Shown piece by piece: positions 25,702-36,363 of a DNA stretch of 64,000 nt. Below the pieces are notes generated by a model, which had not been told where the DNA came from, searched no databases, and worked only from the letters and a program-made list of their open reading frames with translations. The stretch is from the NCBI GenBank assembly GCA_964035545.1, contig OZ037772.1, forward strand, positions 310,001 through 374,000, given 5' to 3'. How positions within the stretch are numbered: the stretch's first letter is position 1; every line of letters begins with the position of its first letter. The DNA comes from Bugula neritina. Taxonomy: Eukaryota > Bryozoa > Gymnolaemata > Cheilostomatida > Bugulidae. The position numbers were made by a program, and so were the translations under genes.

Positions 25702-26173
25702 CAGGCCATCAGTTCTTCACAAAAAACATGTTTGAAACTAAACTATAAAGATCTGCTGAGAATAAGTGCCTGTTACTTGCACTCTAGTAAACAGTAAATC
25801 TAATGGATGTATATTTTATCTAAAATCGTATGTTTTGAACTGCCCCTAGCACATTTATAACCAAAGAGTTTTGGTAACAACATTTTTATTTTAGTCATTT
25901 TTATATGATAGTTTTCATACTTAGCTCAATAATTGAATTTACTACTTGTCTAAATAATACATCGGAGAAATGCAAAATAAAAGTTATTTTCAATATTAAA
26001 AGTAGATTTCACCTCCCACGTCTAACATCACACATTTATAGAGTTGGCTATTAAATGACCAAGTCTTTGGTATGAATAAACTGGACAGTATTTGGCTAAT
26101 GACTATACATTGTACCATCATTATTGACTCTGTGGTTGGCACCACACTTCCCAGACTATTCTATCTTTTGTAG

Positions 26174-26439
26174 CTGAAACTTCTCAATCTATATATTAAA
26201 AGAGCAGAAGAAAAGCGTGCAGAGCTTCACCACGACACTATCACAAAGAAATAAGTTACTCAGGAATTACTTCCTTATATTCACAAGAGTCAGATGTTGA
26301 GAGCCAGCTATGCCTCAGTTGACAACAAGATGGGAGACGCCCATGGTTCTACCGTCAACGCTAAGGGTGCCATGAAAAATATGAAGAAAATTATCCTCAA
26401 CATGTAGACATTGCATCACCAGTCAGAGCAAATGTCAAG
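26174..26439 (+). pseudogene. helical-protein exon with two stops, unassigned
   Basis: An 88-codon exon with acceptor TTTTGTAG and donor AAG/GTTAAA reads LKLLNLYIKRAEEKRAELHH, then TAA at 26252-26254, then VTQELLPYIHKSQMLRASYA and further Lys/Met-rich residues, then TAG at 26405-26407, then TLHHQSEQMS. Apart from the two stops, composition and periodicity are those of an alpha-helical or coiled-coil segment. It may continue the gene at 25040-25399, but the phases (1 against 0) do not join directly. Confidence 0.5.
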
Positions 26440-28134
26440 GTTAAACTCTGTTTCCTGTTGATGGACTTCCTTCTTGAATATCAGCTGTACCTTTATCTTG
26501 TATAGATATTTTAATTATATTCTCCTTGTATGATTAGGAAAATAGTTTGGATACAAATGTCACAATTTACTCTTTATTGTTTATGTGCTTTTGAAAATCA
26601 TGTTTGGTAATTCTTTCATGTTGCTGTAATTAATTGTTTAATAATAATAGATAATGATTATTCAATAATTACTTCTTCTGAAATTCCCTTAGGGTGTTGC
26701 ATGTTGTCCATTTTAAAGAGGAAAGTAAAGCATTGCCTATATAAACAAACAAATGAAGCAGCCTTGGTTTAGGGTAAACACAATGTCAATGATTTGAATC
26801 TTTGGTAAACAATAAGACATTTTCATAATGACCATAGAAAGCTCCATTAAATTGTTCATCACTAAACAATAGTTGTATATACTTCAAGTGGTTCATCTCA
26901 TGATCCTAGTTTAGCATCCAAAAAGAAAGCTCATGATAAGTAGTTTATGAGAGTGCAAGGGAATAGAATAGATATGAGGAACACAATTAGAGTAGAAAAA
27001 CAAAACAAAAACAATAACAGCCATTTTGATTGGAGAGAGGACTGAGAAAACTGCATAACTCTGTTTAGAGTTGTCTTCTTAATTTTGAGCTCATGGCATG
27101 TGTATGTGCTACCTAGCAGCAGTACTATAATATAAACAAGAAACAATCTCCGTTATATGCCCATCATTGACATCTTTGATGCATCTATTGATTCTATTAT
27201 CAGGTATTAGCGGTTAAATTAGTTTTTTCAACTTTTTCTAAAATAGTTAGCTCAGCTAACAGACTGGTTTTATAAATTACACTTTGAAATGTGTTTTTTT
27301 GTAATTCTGTTCTAAGCATTGTCCTACAGTGGCAAATTCTCAGGCCTACCTTCAACAGTCAGCTGTTGGAGCAGCAAAGTAGTTTGGGTTGAATAGTGTA
27401 TATTAATAACTTTCCTTTTAATGACTGACAGTCTAGTAGCAATACAAATAATACTTTTACAAAACTTTTCATCTTTACCAACAATGCAGCTAAATGCTGA
27501 AACAGTTTTGCAATTATTTGATTTATCTCGTTGCATATGACATGCTATTCATGCCAATGCCTAATAGTGACTATGTATATGTGTATGTATATAGAACACA
27601 GTGTATTATATGGCTCTGCTGAGTCAACAACCATTAATTCTATACAAATTCAAACCCAGAATATTGAGGTGTGTCCATTTATTCTAGTTGTATGTAGTAT
27701 TATTTATAAACTTTGCATGTACCACATTAAAATTTATTTTATTTAAGAAAATTCAACATTTGTTATGCAAATTTTGCCAGCAAATGACTAAAAAAGTTAT
27801 TTGATTTTTTAAAAATTTAGTAAGAAAAGTAACTCCTAAATAAAGTGACTGGCCCATGCTATGTCCTATTGATTTTAATATTGAACACATGATGTAATTA
27901 TGTAATATTTAGGATGTAAACTATCATCTCTGGTTTGTAAACAGGCACAATGTGGCCTTCAGTCTCTACTGATGTTTTATTGGTAAAACTGTTGTGAGAA
28001 CTACAATTAGTGAAGTTGTAAATATGCCATAATGAATTATAACAAGGGTAAGGGGGGGGGGTACAACGGTCATAGGGGTACAAAAAGCCGGCCAAATTGT
28101 CAGAGATGCTCAGAACTTTTTTTGAAAACTTATC
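26440..28134. other. AT-rich spacer, no gene recognised
   Basis: Only short open frames without splice or composition support were seen on either strand. Confidence 0.5.
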
Positions 28135-28360
28135 TGGAACAAGTGGTGCCTGGTAAAAGTAGCACAGGTAAAATGACACAGGTAGTAGTGGCACAAATGG
28201 AAAAATAGATAAAAATGGCACATTTTCAATATTGAAGTTGGATATTTAGGGTTTTGAGTTCAGAATGGGGGGGGGGTTTGGAGGTTTGGCTTTTGGAAAA
28301 ATTTTACCATCAGTGTGCGATTTTTACTTGTGTCATTTTTATCTAAAATTGGAACAGGTT
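28135..28360 (+). mobile_element. element with GGCACAGGTAAAA-type subrepeats
   Basis: Contains degenerate copies of AGTAGCACAGGTAAAATG and then ATGGCACATTTTCAATATTGA, which also occurs in the element at 55278-56295. A poly-G run (28268 onward) lies inside and another run of G lies just upstream (about 28050). The inverse motif TTTTTACTTGTGTCATTTTT at 28320 suggests the opposite end. Confidence 0.6.
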
Positions 28361-28429
28361 CTTCTCCTATAACAGTTCATTGAGTGTGGAGAAAGACACC
28401 ACAATTTTGAAAAATACACAACCGCTTTA

Positions 28430-28765
28430 GTGTAACTTTAGAAACACTGACGCTGCTATGAAAAGCAATGATATATGATGATTGCACTCCTGCATGTTTA
28501 GGTTCAGATTATTTAGAGTAGCAAATATATTTACAAGGTATATGTAGTATGCAGTTTATAGAGATTGACTATTGCATGGCTGCTAAGAGGTGGCCTGTTA
28601 TTTTTAGCAAACTTTTTGACTTCCATTTGGAAGTAGCACAGAAAGCAGTAAGGGTAAAGTAATTAATAAACGCATTCATGTCGAAGTAAACTGAGATTGC
28701 AAAATATAGTTTGGTTAAATAAGGGAGCTAAGATGAAGGTTTATATATAGATATTGTTATGATTT
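28430..28765 (+). mobile_element. internal fragment of hAT-like MITE family
   Basis: Shares blocks with 62037-62611 (TTTAGGTTCAGA...GTAGCAAATATAT, CAAACTTTTTGACTTCCATT-like) and with 59311-59814 (ACGCATTCATGTCGAAGTA, TTGGTTAAATAA, GCTAAGATGAA). The termini are not recognisable. Confidence 0.65.
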
Positions 28766-29786
28766 TCAGAATTAGGGTCGATGTGCAACCAAGAGAGTCT
28801 ATTTATTGCTAGAGAACTTCACCAGGCTAAGTCGAGTTAATACAGTTATATTTTAAGTACAAGGATACATAATAAAAATGATACAGAAACAGTTAGTAAT
28901 TTATACATCTATTTAATTTACTGCACTATCCTCAACTGACTAGTAGCGCGAAGCTAACTACTGCTACAGTTTATCGAATAATTACAAACTATTTTGTATA
29001 TACAATGCAAATTTCTTACAGAAAAGTGTCCAATTTTTGTTGAAGAAGTTACTAAGACTTTTCTTTGAAATAAATGCTATATAATATGTTTAAAAAAAAG
29101 ATTTTAAAATTATTGTATATGCTTTAATTTATAGTGAATGAATTTGGATTGGCAATGTTATTACTGCATAAACAATATAATATGCGGTTCTATGTGTATT
29201 GTGAAACGGTTAGCACTCAGGTTACTATTCTGTGAGACAAATTTGGGATTTGCTCCCCCAAAAGAATTGAAACTATAATATATATGTTTTTTATAATATG
29301 CATATCTATTTGATGATAATATTGAAGCAAGCAAAATTATAATAACAAAATATTACAAGACATTAACCAAATCAAAACAAAGATTATCCTAGCGATCCTT
29401 TGAAATCTTGCTGTGTTTATATTATACTGACAAAAATTATTAACTTACTACGAGGTTTTTAGTCAAATAACAAGAGACTAAATCCAAAACTAATTTATAA
29501 TTATTCTTAGCATATGACAAGTATAAATGTTACAGCTGCTCTTGTACAATGTACTTGTACAGCTCTTACTCATCCTAGTATGTTTAACTGGCATAGCATC
29601 CTTGTCTTTCTAGGGACTCGGTACATTGTTGGAGTGCAGAGGTCATCTCCAACAAAAGACTTTGAATTAGAGTGGATAAATAAAAGTAAGGGCTTGTAAT
29701 GTTTTTCAGCTCTAATTGAAGTTCCCAAAGTGTTATTGTTGGTAAGTTTCAGGCTCAAGAATAATCTTGTATTTTCTTATTAAAGA

Positions 29787-29830
29787 AAAAAAAAGAAAAA
29801 AAAAGAAAAAAAAAGAAAAAAAAAGAAAAT
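29787..29830. repeat. (A)nG microsatellite
   Basis: Four AAAAAAAAG-type units, immediately before the gag-derived fragments. Confidence 0.9.
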
Positions 29831-29869
29831 AAGGGTCCTAAGTCGCAAAAACCAAAAGATAGCTATTCC

Positions 29870-30480
29870 AGAGGTGTGGACATATTCAAAAGTTTCAAAT
29901 TTGGGGAAGGAGAATCTAAAGAGGTTCACAAGGATGTCCTAGAAAAATTTGACAACTTTTGTAAAAAGACCTTCAAGAAAATAATCAAGAGACATCAACT
30001 GCTATCAATAGATGAGTATGTCACCAACTTACATTGTTTATGAGTTTGATAGACAAAACTTCACTCAATACCAGAGACATATTTTTAAATATTGTTTTTT
30101 TGTGTTTGCAGGTGAAAGACCATTTCCATGTGATGTCTGTGGCAAGGCTTTCAAGCGCAGAAAAATCTGATAAAGAGGATAAAACAAAAATGGCTATTTT
30201 AATGCGAACCATTAGACCCAGAGGTGTAGACATATTCAAAAGTTTCAAATTTGGGGAAGGAGAATCTAAAGAGGTTTACAAGGATGTCCTATATAGGAAA
30301 ATTTGACAACTTTTGTAAAAAGAACTCCAACAAAATAATCAAAAGACATCAACTGCTATCGACAAAACAAGAAGTCACCAACTTACATGGGATCGCCAGA
30401 AAATGTGACCTTGGTGACATGTATGATGTCTTTTTTATGCAGGCCTTTCTTCTTGGCATCTTCTTGGTATATATAATTTT
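29870..30480 (+). pseudogene. duplicated Gypsy gag fragments
   Basis: Two direct copies of the same gag segment, 29870-30033 and 30222-30480, both containing FKSFKFGEGESKEV and IIKRHQLLS. The second continues to RKCDLGDMYDVFFMQAFLLG. A third, longer copy is at 33781-34310. Both are truncated and frame-broken. Between them lie about 190 bp holding a zinc-finger-like fragment. Confidence 0.75.
30112..30166 (+). pseudogene. orphan C2H2 zinc-finger fragment
   Basis: After the acceptor-like TTGTGTTTGCAG, one frame reads GERPFPCDVCGKAFKRRK and then stops. This is the inter-finger linker plus the first half of a C2H2 finger (CxxC and the conserved Phe). The His pair is missing. It sits between the two gag fragments. 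Confidence 0.7.
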
Positions 30481-30775
30481 GTATGCTCACATGGAACTAT
30501 AGAAGGAAATGTCAGCTAGAAGAGGAAGGAAATGGAGGTCAAGACCAGCAACGCAATATCAAGGTCAACTAGAAGAAAGTAGTTTTAGGTCATGGCGGCT
30601 AGTTTGAGCACACTTTTGGACTAGAAGAGGAAGGAGACAAGGAGACCACAGAACTCTCTGAAGAGGGAAGTAAAACACACTTCAGCTACAAAGCAAGAGT
30701 TTAAAAGAGAAATGATTGGAAAAAGTTGAAATTTTACTCAATTTGATCAAAAATGAACAGATATTAATAAAAACT
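30470..30775 (+). repeat. dispersed ~300-bp repeat, copy 1 (LTR-like)
   Basis: From TGTATGCTCACATGGAACTA to AACAGATATTAATAAAAA this matches 43335-43660 with about 85-90% identity by eye. It follows the truncated gag copy directly, so it may be the LTR or 3' end of that element. Confidence 0.75.
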
Positions 30776-33239
30776 TTTTGGATGCACATATTTGTCTTAT
30801 ATCCAAGTTAAAATAAATCATATGTTCTGTTACCTAATTTATTCATTGTTTGGACAGCATGCATCTAAGTAATGTAGAATAGTCATTTGGTGTAAACATT
30901 ATATGTACCTAGAGTAAATTTTTATTAAGCACTCATGTTTTAGGTTTTCATATTATTTTGGTATGCCGCTATAAACTGCAAGATTGATTGTTAAATAAGT
31001 AATAATGCTAATAGCTGCAGTAACTAATTTAAACTATCTAAAATAATATTCCAATTTTATTTGATTTGGGACAAAAAACAGTAATAAATTTATTTTCAGA
31101 GTTGATCTTTAATGAATACTTATCAACAAATATCTTTTCAAACAACAAGAAGTATAATACGTGCAAAATTTTTAAGTTGATGCAGATTAACAGAACTTAT
31201 TTATGGGTTAAATAACAAGCAATTGATTTAAGCTTTTTCAAATAGGAGGTTATTTTAATGATAGTAAAATGAATTTTACGTAAAATATATATTGTACGAA
31301 AATAAACAAATAGCAGCTAACTGGGAAGGAAGCATCTAACTGAGATGATAACATGTTATGTTACATCACCTTATTGTGTATGATTTTAGTATCAAGAACT
31401 TTTCCTGGACCACCTACTACCACAACCAGTTTACCAACTAGTCAAGAAGCAAATAATGGAGATAATCCAGAAGGTGCTTAATAAAAAAATTGTATATTTG
31501 GCGATAACCTCTAAATTTGTGATAACTGTCATTATATTATCATACTTGCAAAAACATAATATTCAATAGTATCATGATTATATTAGCTAAGAATGTACCT
31601 GTGGTATTGTTTGGAGTTTACAGCTTTGACATCAAAGAGGCTTTACTAATTTATATTTGTTTGATCAATGAATCATAGCACTTACTATCATGCAGTCCAA
31701 ATTTCTGTTCTGCATGCATCTTCAAATGAGATTTAAATGTTCAATTAGAATTACTTATTTAATGTTTTGTTTATTTTTAGTTAGAAATGTTGAAAATATT
31801 GAAGAGGTACCAGTTCAACAAGCCATGGAAGGTTTGTGTTGACACTTTGAAAATGTTTTATGGTTACAATTGACATAACATACAATTACTTTAATGTGAT
31901 GATGATTGTATTAAATTATCAGTATGACAAGACACTTTTATCTATGATATTTTTCCTGTTTTAAAGTACAAGAAATAGATGAAAATAACAGCTCCAGCGC
32001 CGGACCAGCTGATCCTATTGAAGCACTCAAGAAAGACATATAGAAGGTGCTTAGTAATGTACCATAATCAAATTTCTGTATTTATACAAGTTTTTAGCCA
32101 AAGAGTTGCAATCACATGTTCTCCTGTAGTTTTCAGAACAAAAAGATGCTTTTGTTGAGCAGAGTCTTGAGCTTGGTGACTTGACGAAATTGCTTTGGTC
32201 TTAGATAAGTCACAAAAGCATTTATTTGTAATTAATCTAAATACTAATATAAGACAGTTATAAATTAGATCTTAGTTTCAGGTCATATATAGTATGAAAT
32301 TTCACAGACATGAAGAAACAACTAAAGAAGGTGCTGGATGGGCAGAAAAAACTGATGGCTATAATCACTGATAGCCATAGTGGCAAAGACAATATAACTG
32401 AGCAGCTGGAGGAGCCGCTAAAAACAATACAAGAGTTTGAATCTCTTGAAGAACTTCTCCAATCCTCAAGAGAAAAACGTTCTGCTCTGGTACATAGTAT
32501 GCTACTATATAATATAGATTGTATAGCTAGTTTAAAAACTTTTGGTGTATAATATGCAATATATAACATCCTGGCGTAGTTGATATTAGAATACAATTTC
32601 TAGTGAACTGTAGATTTTCAAGCTATAAAGTGTGTTTCTCTTATGAAATGTTTCTCATTAAAGTGTTAGAAAAAATATTTGCCCCACTGCAATAACACAT
32701 TGAATGTATTCATGTAAATTCCTGCTATGAAATATAGGTGCATTAATGTTGTAAACAAAGTTTCTTTTCCAACTGGGAGGAAAAAACTGCGCAGATATGG
32801 TGAAAAGAGCCATGAGAAGAATTGGCACCAATGGGCTGTGGAGCCAATTCAGTATGAAGGGCAAAGCCCATAAACAACATAAAAAGCTGTCTCTAAAAAT
32901 ATATTGAAATAAAATCTGTATCAAAACTTATCAAATCTCTGGGACTGCATCAGCAGTTAAAATAGTTGTTGAGTTGTTGAGTTTAGAATAATTGCTCATC
33001 TAAAAATTTACTGCATTCACTAAGTTTTACTTTCTAATTATATTTCAGAAGCTCTGCTGAAAAGTAAAAGTAATAAAGAAATAGATATAGAGATTGAAGT
33101 ATCGCTATTTTTGCCGCAGTGCCCTTATCAACTGGGAGGGGATAAGTATAAAAAGACAAGTTTGCAAGATGAGGTTTTTGTTCTGTTGTTTTTCATTTTT
33201 CTTAACAAAATAAAATAGCCATTACAGAGATCGGTGTAG

Positions 33240-33400
33240 GATCGCAAACCTTTCACCAATGTTGTATGAAAACCATTTATGCAACGTTATGCAACACAAC
33301 GTTTATGGAACGTTGGTAAAAGTTTTGCGATAAACGTTTGTTTTAAAAGTTATATATAGTACAAAAATGTGTCGACATTTAAACGTTTATTAAACAATTT
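33240..33400. repeat. AACGTT-rich short-repeat segment
   Basis: Several CAACGTT/AACGTTT words in both orientations within about 120 bp (for example TGCAACGTTATGCAACACAA). Possibly a degenerate foldback MITE. No coding signal. Confidence 0.4.
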
Positions 33401-33780
33401 GTAAATTGTTGGTGGAGTGATTGTTAAAGAACTAGGGGGATGTTTTGATGGCTCTATAACTGAACCTGAAGAATCAGCTAGTGCTATACTAGACTGACTA
33501 TACAAAGATATCAAGCAAGGCTATGTCAATTATTGTACTAGCGATAATTTGCTATATCTCATAACCAGCTGCACAAAACCAAAGCAAGCATGGGGCACTT
33601 TACAAAAACCCAGAATCAGAAAGCAAGTCAGGAAACTGACAGTGCCTTTCTTCTATCAAAAAGGGAGACAACCAACTATACTAACCAAAAAAATACTTAA
33701 ACTGACACTTCATCTAAATTCGTCAAAATAAAAAATAGTTGTTGTAAACATGACAACTGCACAAGATGGTGCAGAGTTGT

Positions 33781-34310
33781 CCACCCAAAATAATCAAAAG
33801 ACATCAACTGCTATCGACAAAACAGGAATGCTTATCAATAGATGAGTATGTCACCAACTTACATAGGATTGCCAGGAAATGCGACCTTGGTGACATGTAT
33901 GATGCTTTTTTTATGCAGGCCTTTTTTCTTGGCATCAACGACACGAACAACTTTGGAGGAAATTGTTCGAGGTGTCAGAAAACATAGACCTCAAAAAAGC
34001 TATTAAAAAGTGCAAAGTGGCTGAGAGCTCTCAGAGTAATATGAAGACTATTAAAGCGGAAGGAGAATCAATTCATACACTTGGTCTCAAGGCCACTAAA
34101 GCAAACAAAAGTGTCAAACTGTACTTACTCACAACTGACAAGGAAGCGAATAATCCTGCCAAGTCTAACTGTGGAAACTGTGGCAACTCTCATCCTTCCG
34201 AAAATGCTTACGGTAAACAGTGTAGTAACTGCAAGAAATCCAACCACTTCAGAGCAGTCTGCAGATCCAGGAAAAACGGCAGAATAAATGCAGGCACTGG
34301 ACACATAGCT
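33781..34310 (+). pseudogene. Gypsy gag remnant with zinc knuckle
   Basis: Two overlapping frames, 33766-33987 and 33963-34352, read as one gag protein: CLSIDEYVTNLHRIARKCDL and FFMQAFFLGINDTN, then (after a frame change near 33960) IDLKKAIKKCKVAESSQSNM, then the knuckle CGNCGNSHPSENAYGKQC plus CSNCKKSNHFRAVC. The knuckle spacing is that of CCHC-type Gypsy gag proteins (CxxC...AYGxxCxxCxxxxHFxxxC), although the usual CP before AYG reads EN. No protease or polymerase follows, so it is a gag-only fragment. Confidence 0.8.
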
Positions 34311-34490
34311 AAAACATTAAAGCTTTACCTGCAATGTTTTTACCTTTTTTAGGTTAAATGCAATAAAAAGAAGTGCAGTGTCAAATATACATGTAGCTTC
34401 AAATAGACTTGCACTCATGGCAACTGAAATTCATGGACAATAATAGTTCTATACTCAAAATACGTGCAGATAAGTCAGTAATAAGTCTAA

Positions 34491-34644
34491 AGTTGTGTTT
34501 ATACCTCTCCTGAACAAAGTATTTGTGTTTCAGTTAATAACACTCTTCAGAGTGCACCCTTATATAGTCTTACTGAAACTTGGTGACATTTCAACTTGAA
34601 TTTAATTGCTGACTAAAAATTTGGAAGGTATAAATGCAACTTAG
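34491..34644 (+). mobile_element. MITE with TTTATACC terminal inverted repeats
   Basis: Left end AAAGTTGTGTTTATACCTCT; right end GGAAGGTATAAATGCAACTT, whose complement is AAGTTGCATTTATACCTTCC. The element is about 154 bp with roughly 20-bp imperfect TIRs. Its family end also occurs at 6024 and 13739. No target-site duplication is certain. Confidence 0.75.
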
Positions 34645-36302
34645 CAAATATTACCTAAGAACCCTATCTAATAAAATAGTTGTGAAGTTTTAGCTACATG
34701 TAACATTTTAATAGACAAAATTACAATCACCCACCCTAGTGCTTACAAACTACAAAACCTGGTTTGATAACCGGGAATTTTAAATAACAATTCATTTCAT
34801 CAAGATTAGAATTAAAATAAATTTTTTATGGCATTCTCACCAAATAAAGATTCGCTGTTATTGTCCAACTTTGCTCTTTTAATCAAATTATTAAAAGCAC
34901 TTTGAACAATAGAAGCTGAGTCTACAAAAGAAGGAAGATGCATGTAAATACAATTTTATATCTGAGTGTTATTCCGTGCATTTAATCCAAAAATGTTAAT
35001 AAGAAAAACTGAAGGCTACTGAGTGTGTGTTACAAAAATGTTATATAAAGCCTGAGATCATGCTTTAAAACACTTTAAATATTGCATAATATATATTAAA
35101 TCAAATAAGTACAGGATCAAAATATATATAGATATTATAATTTATTATATGTATAAATATACATGAAGTGCTAGCATAATGTAGCTAATATTTTATATTA
35201 TGATAAGCCATAAGTGATCATTATAATTTTAAACAGTGTATAAGTTCGCAGTCTAAATACAATAAATAGATAGCTGTTGTCCATATTTTCAATGCAAGCT
35301 GATTAGAAATTGCCAGTGCAGAGTGTGACAGCCGATACTGGTTGCTGTATCAGCTGATAATTGTTGCTGCGTCAGCACGGGTGCTGTTTGGCACGGATGT
35401 CTATGTATTATGATTCACTTAACAAAGGGTGAATGAATTGAGGACACAGATGCAGGCCACAACTCTATTTTTTGTTTATTGCCAACAGTATATTTTCTAA
35501 GTTAGACTTAGACTCGAGCTCATACTGATGCTCATACTGTAACCTATAACCATGAGAATTACAAACATCATGTCAACTCAACATTGATTACACAGCTGAC
35601 AAAACATTTAGTTGATGAAGTTCAAAACAAAAGATAATATAATACTTGATACTCACAATTAAGTACAGATTGCCTGCATCTTTAGCAGAGGGAAAATTGA
35701 GCTACAGTGACTCATTGAATAAAAACAGCCAGCAAATAGCTATCTCGAAAGCTTTCACAAATAGCTTTCATTTCACAATGGTTTTTGGAAAGCTGCCAAA
35801 ACTCCTGCAACACAGAGATCTATACATGGCCTTCAAAGCTGTTAACATATATTTCATAGAGTTCCAATCACCATTAAAACAAAGTTTGAGTATAGTAGGC
35901 AATATAATTACTGAACAGACTAACTTTAAATATATATTAATGTAAGAGGTCTAACATTATTCTTAAAAACAAAGTAATAAAAGTAACAAGCTAAAGTTGC
36001 TTTCAAAATAAAATAATTATTTACAGGTAGACATTATTAAATTAAAATGTTTGGTATTAGATTACATCATATAGTTTTTTGGTAAACATTATGCATGATT
36101 GTTTCCCCAATCAACAAGAAGTCATATTATGCAGTTTGATGATTTGGATTATTTAAAAAAGATAATTGTATTTTTAGTAAATTGTTACATGAAACAAAAT
36201 TGCACATTTTCTCATAAATTTAACTACAGTTAAAACAACATTATTATTTTGTGGTAAGACTGGAAGAAATTAAAATAATACTCGACCTAAGAAAATACAT
36301 AC
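34645..36302. other. AT-rich spacer
   Basis: No supported gene. A 100-codon plus-strand open frame at 35646-35945 has no splice context or recognisable motif, and the sequence around it is low-complexity. Confidence 0.45.
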
Positions 36303-36363
36303 CTTTTGCTGTCTCCAACTTGCTGCTCAACTTTTCTTTTTTGCTTTTGGTAAAAACAGGCAT
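36303..36363 (-). CDS. candidate first coding exon, unassigned
   Basis: On the minus strand an ATG opens a 20-codon frame (MPVFTKSKKEKLSSKLETAK) ending at a good donor (AAAAG/GTATGT). The Lys/Ser-rich peptide is of no recognised family. No following exon was found on the minus strand, so this may be a chance exon or the start of a lost gene. Confidence 0.25.

Larger units (their letters stand above)
29614..33205 (+). pseudogene. DUF4806-like gene, one in-frame stop
   Basis: Plus-strand exons: 29614-29685 (TRYIVGVQRSSPTKDFELEW), 29710-29741, 31390-31473 (TFPGPPTTTTSLPTSQEANN), 31781-31831, 31967-32046, 32308-32490, 32761-32907, and probably 33049 onward. The last part carries the recognisable block EEPLKTIQEFESLEELL followed by FLFQLGGKN, MVKRAMRRIGTNGLWSQFS and KGKAHKQHKK. 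This is the pattern of DUF4806 C-terminal domains (PLxTxxxFExLEExL...L..LGGKN..D.V.R), common in invertebrate proteins linked to transposons or chromatin; its function is unknown. A TAG sits at 32041-32043 in the otherwise in-phase exon, and the junction to 32308 is out of phase, so the copy is probably broken or an exon is missed (a candidate lies near 32136-32200). Gypsy gag debris is inserted at 29.87-30.5 kb. The two 29.6-kb exons are assigned here only by phase compatibility. Confidence 0.55.

Noticed and set aside
35646-35945. 100-codon plus-strand frame as a gene
   Set aside because: No motif, no splice context and ordinary AT-rich composition; a chance open frame is likely.
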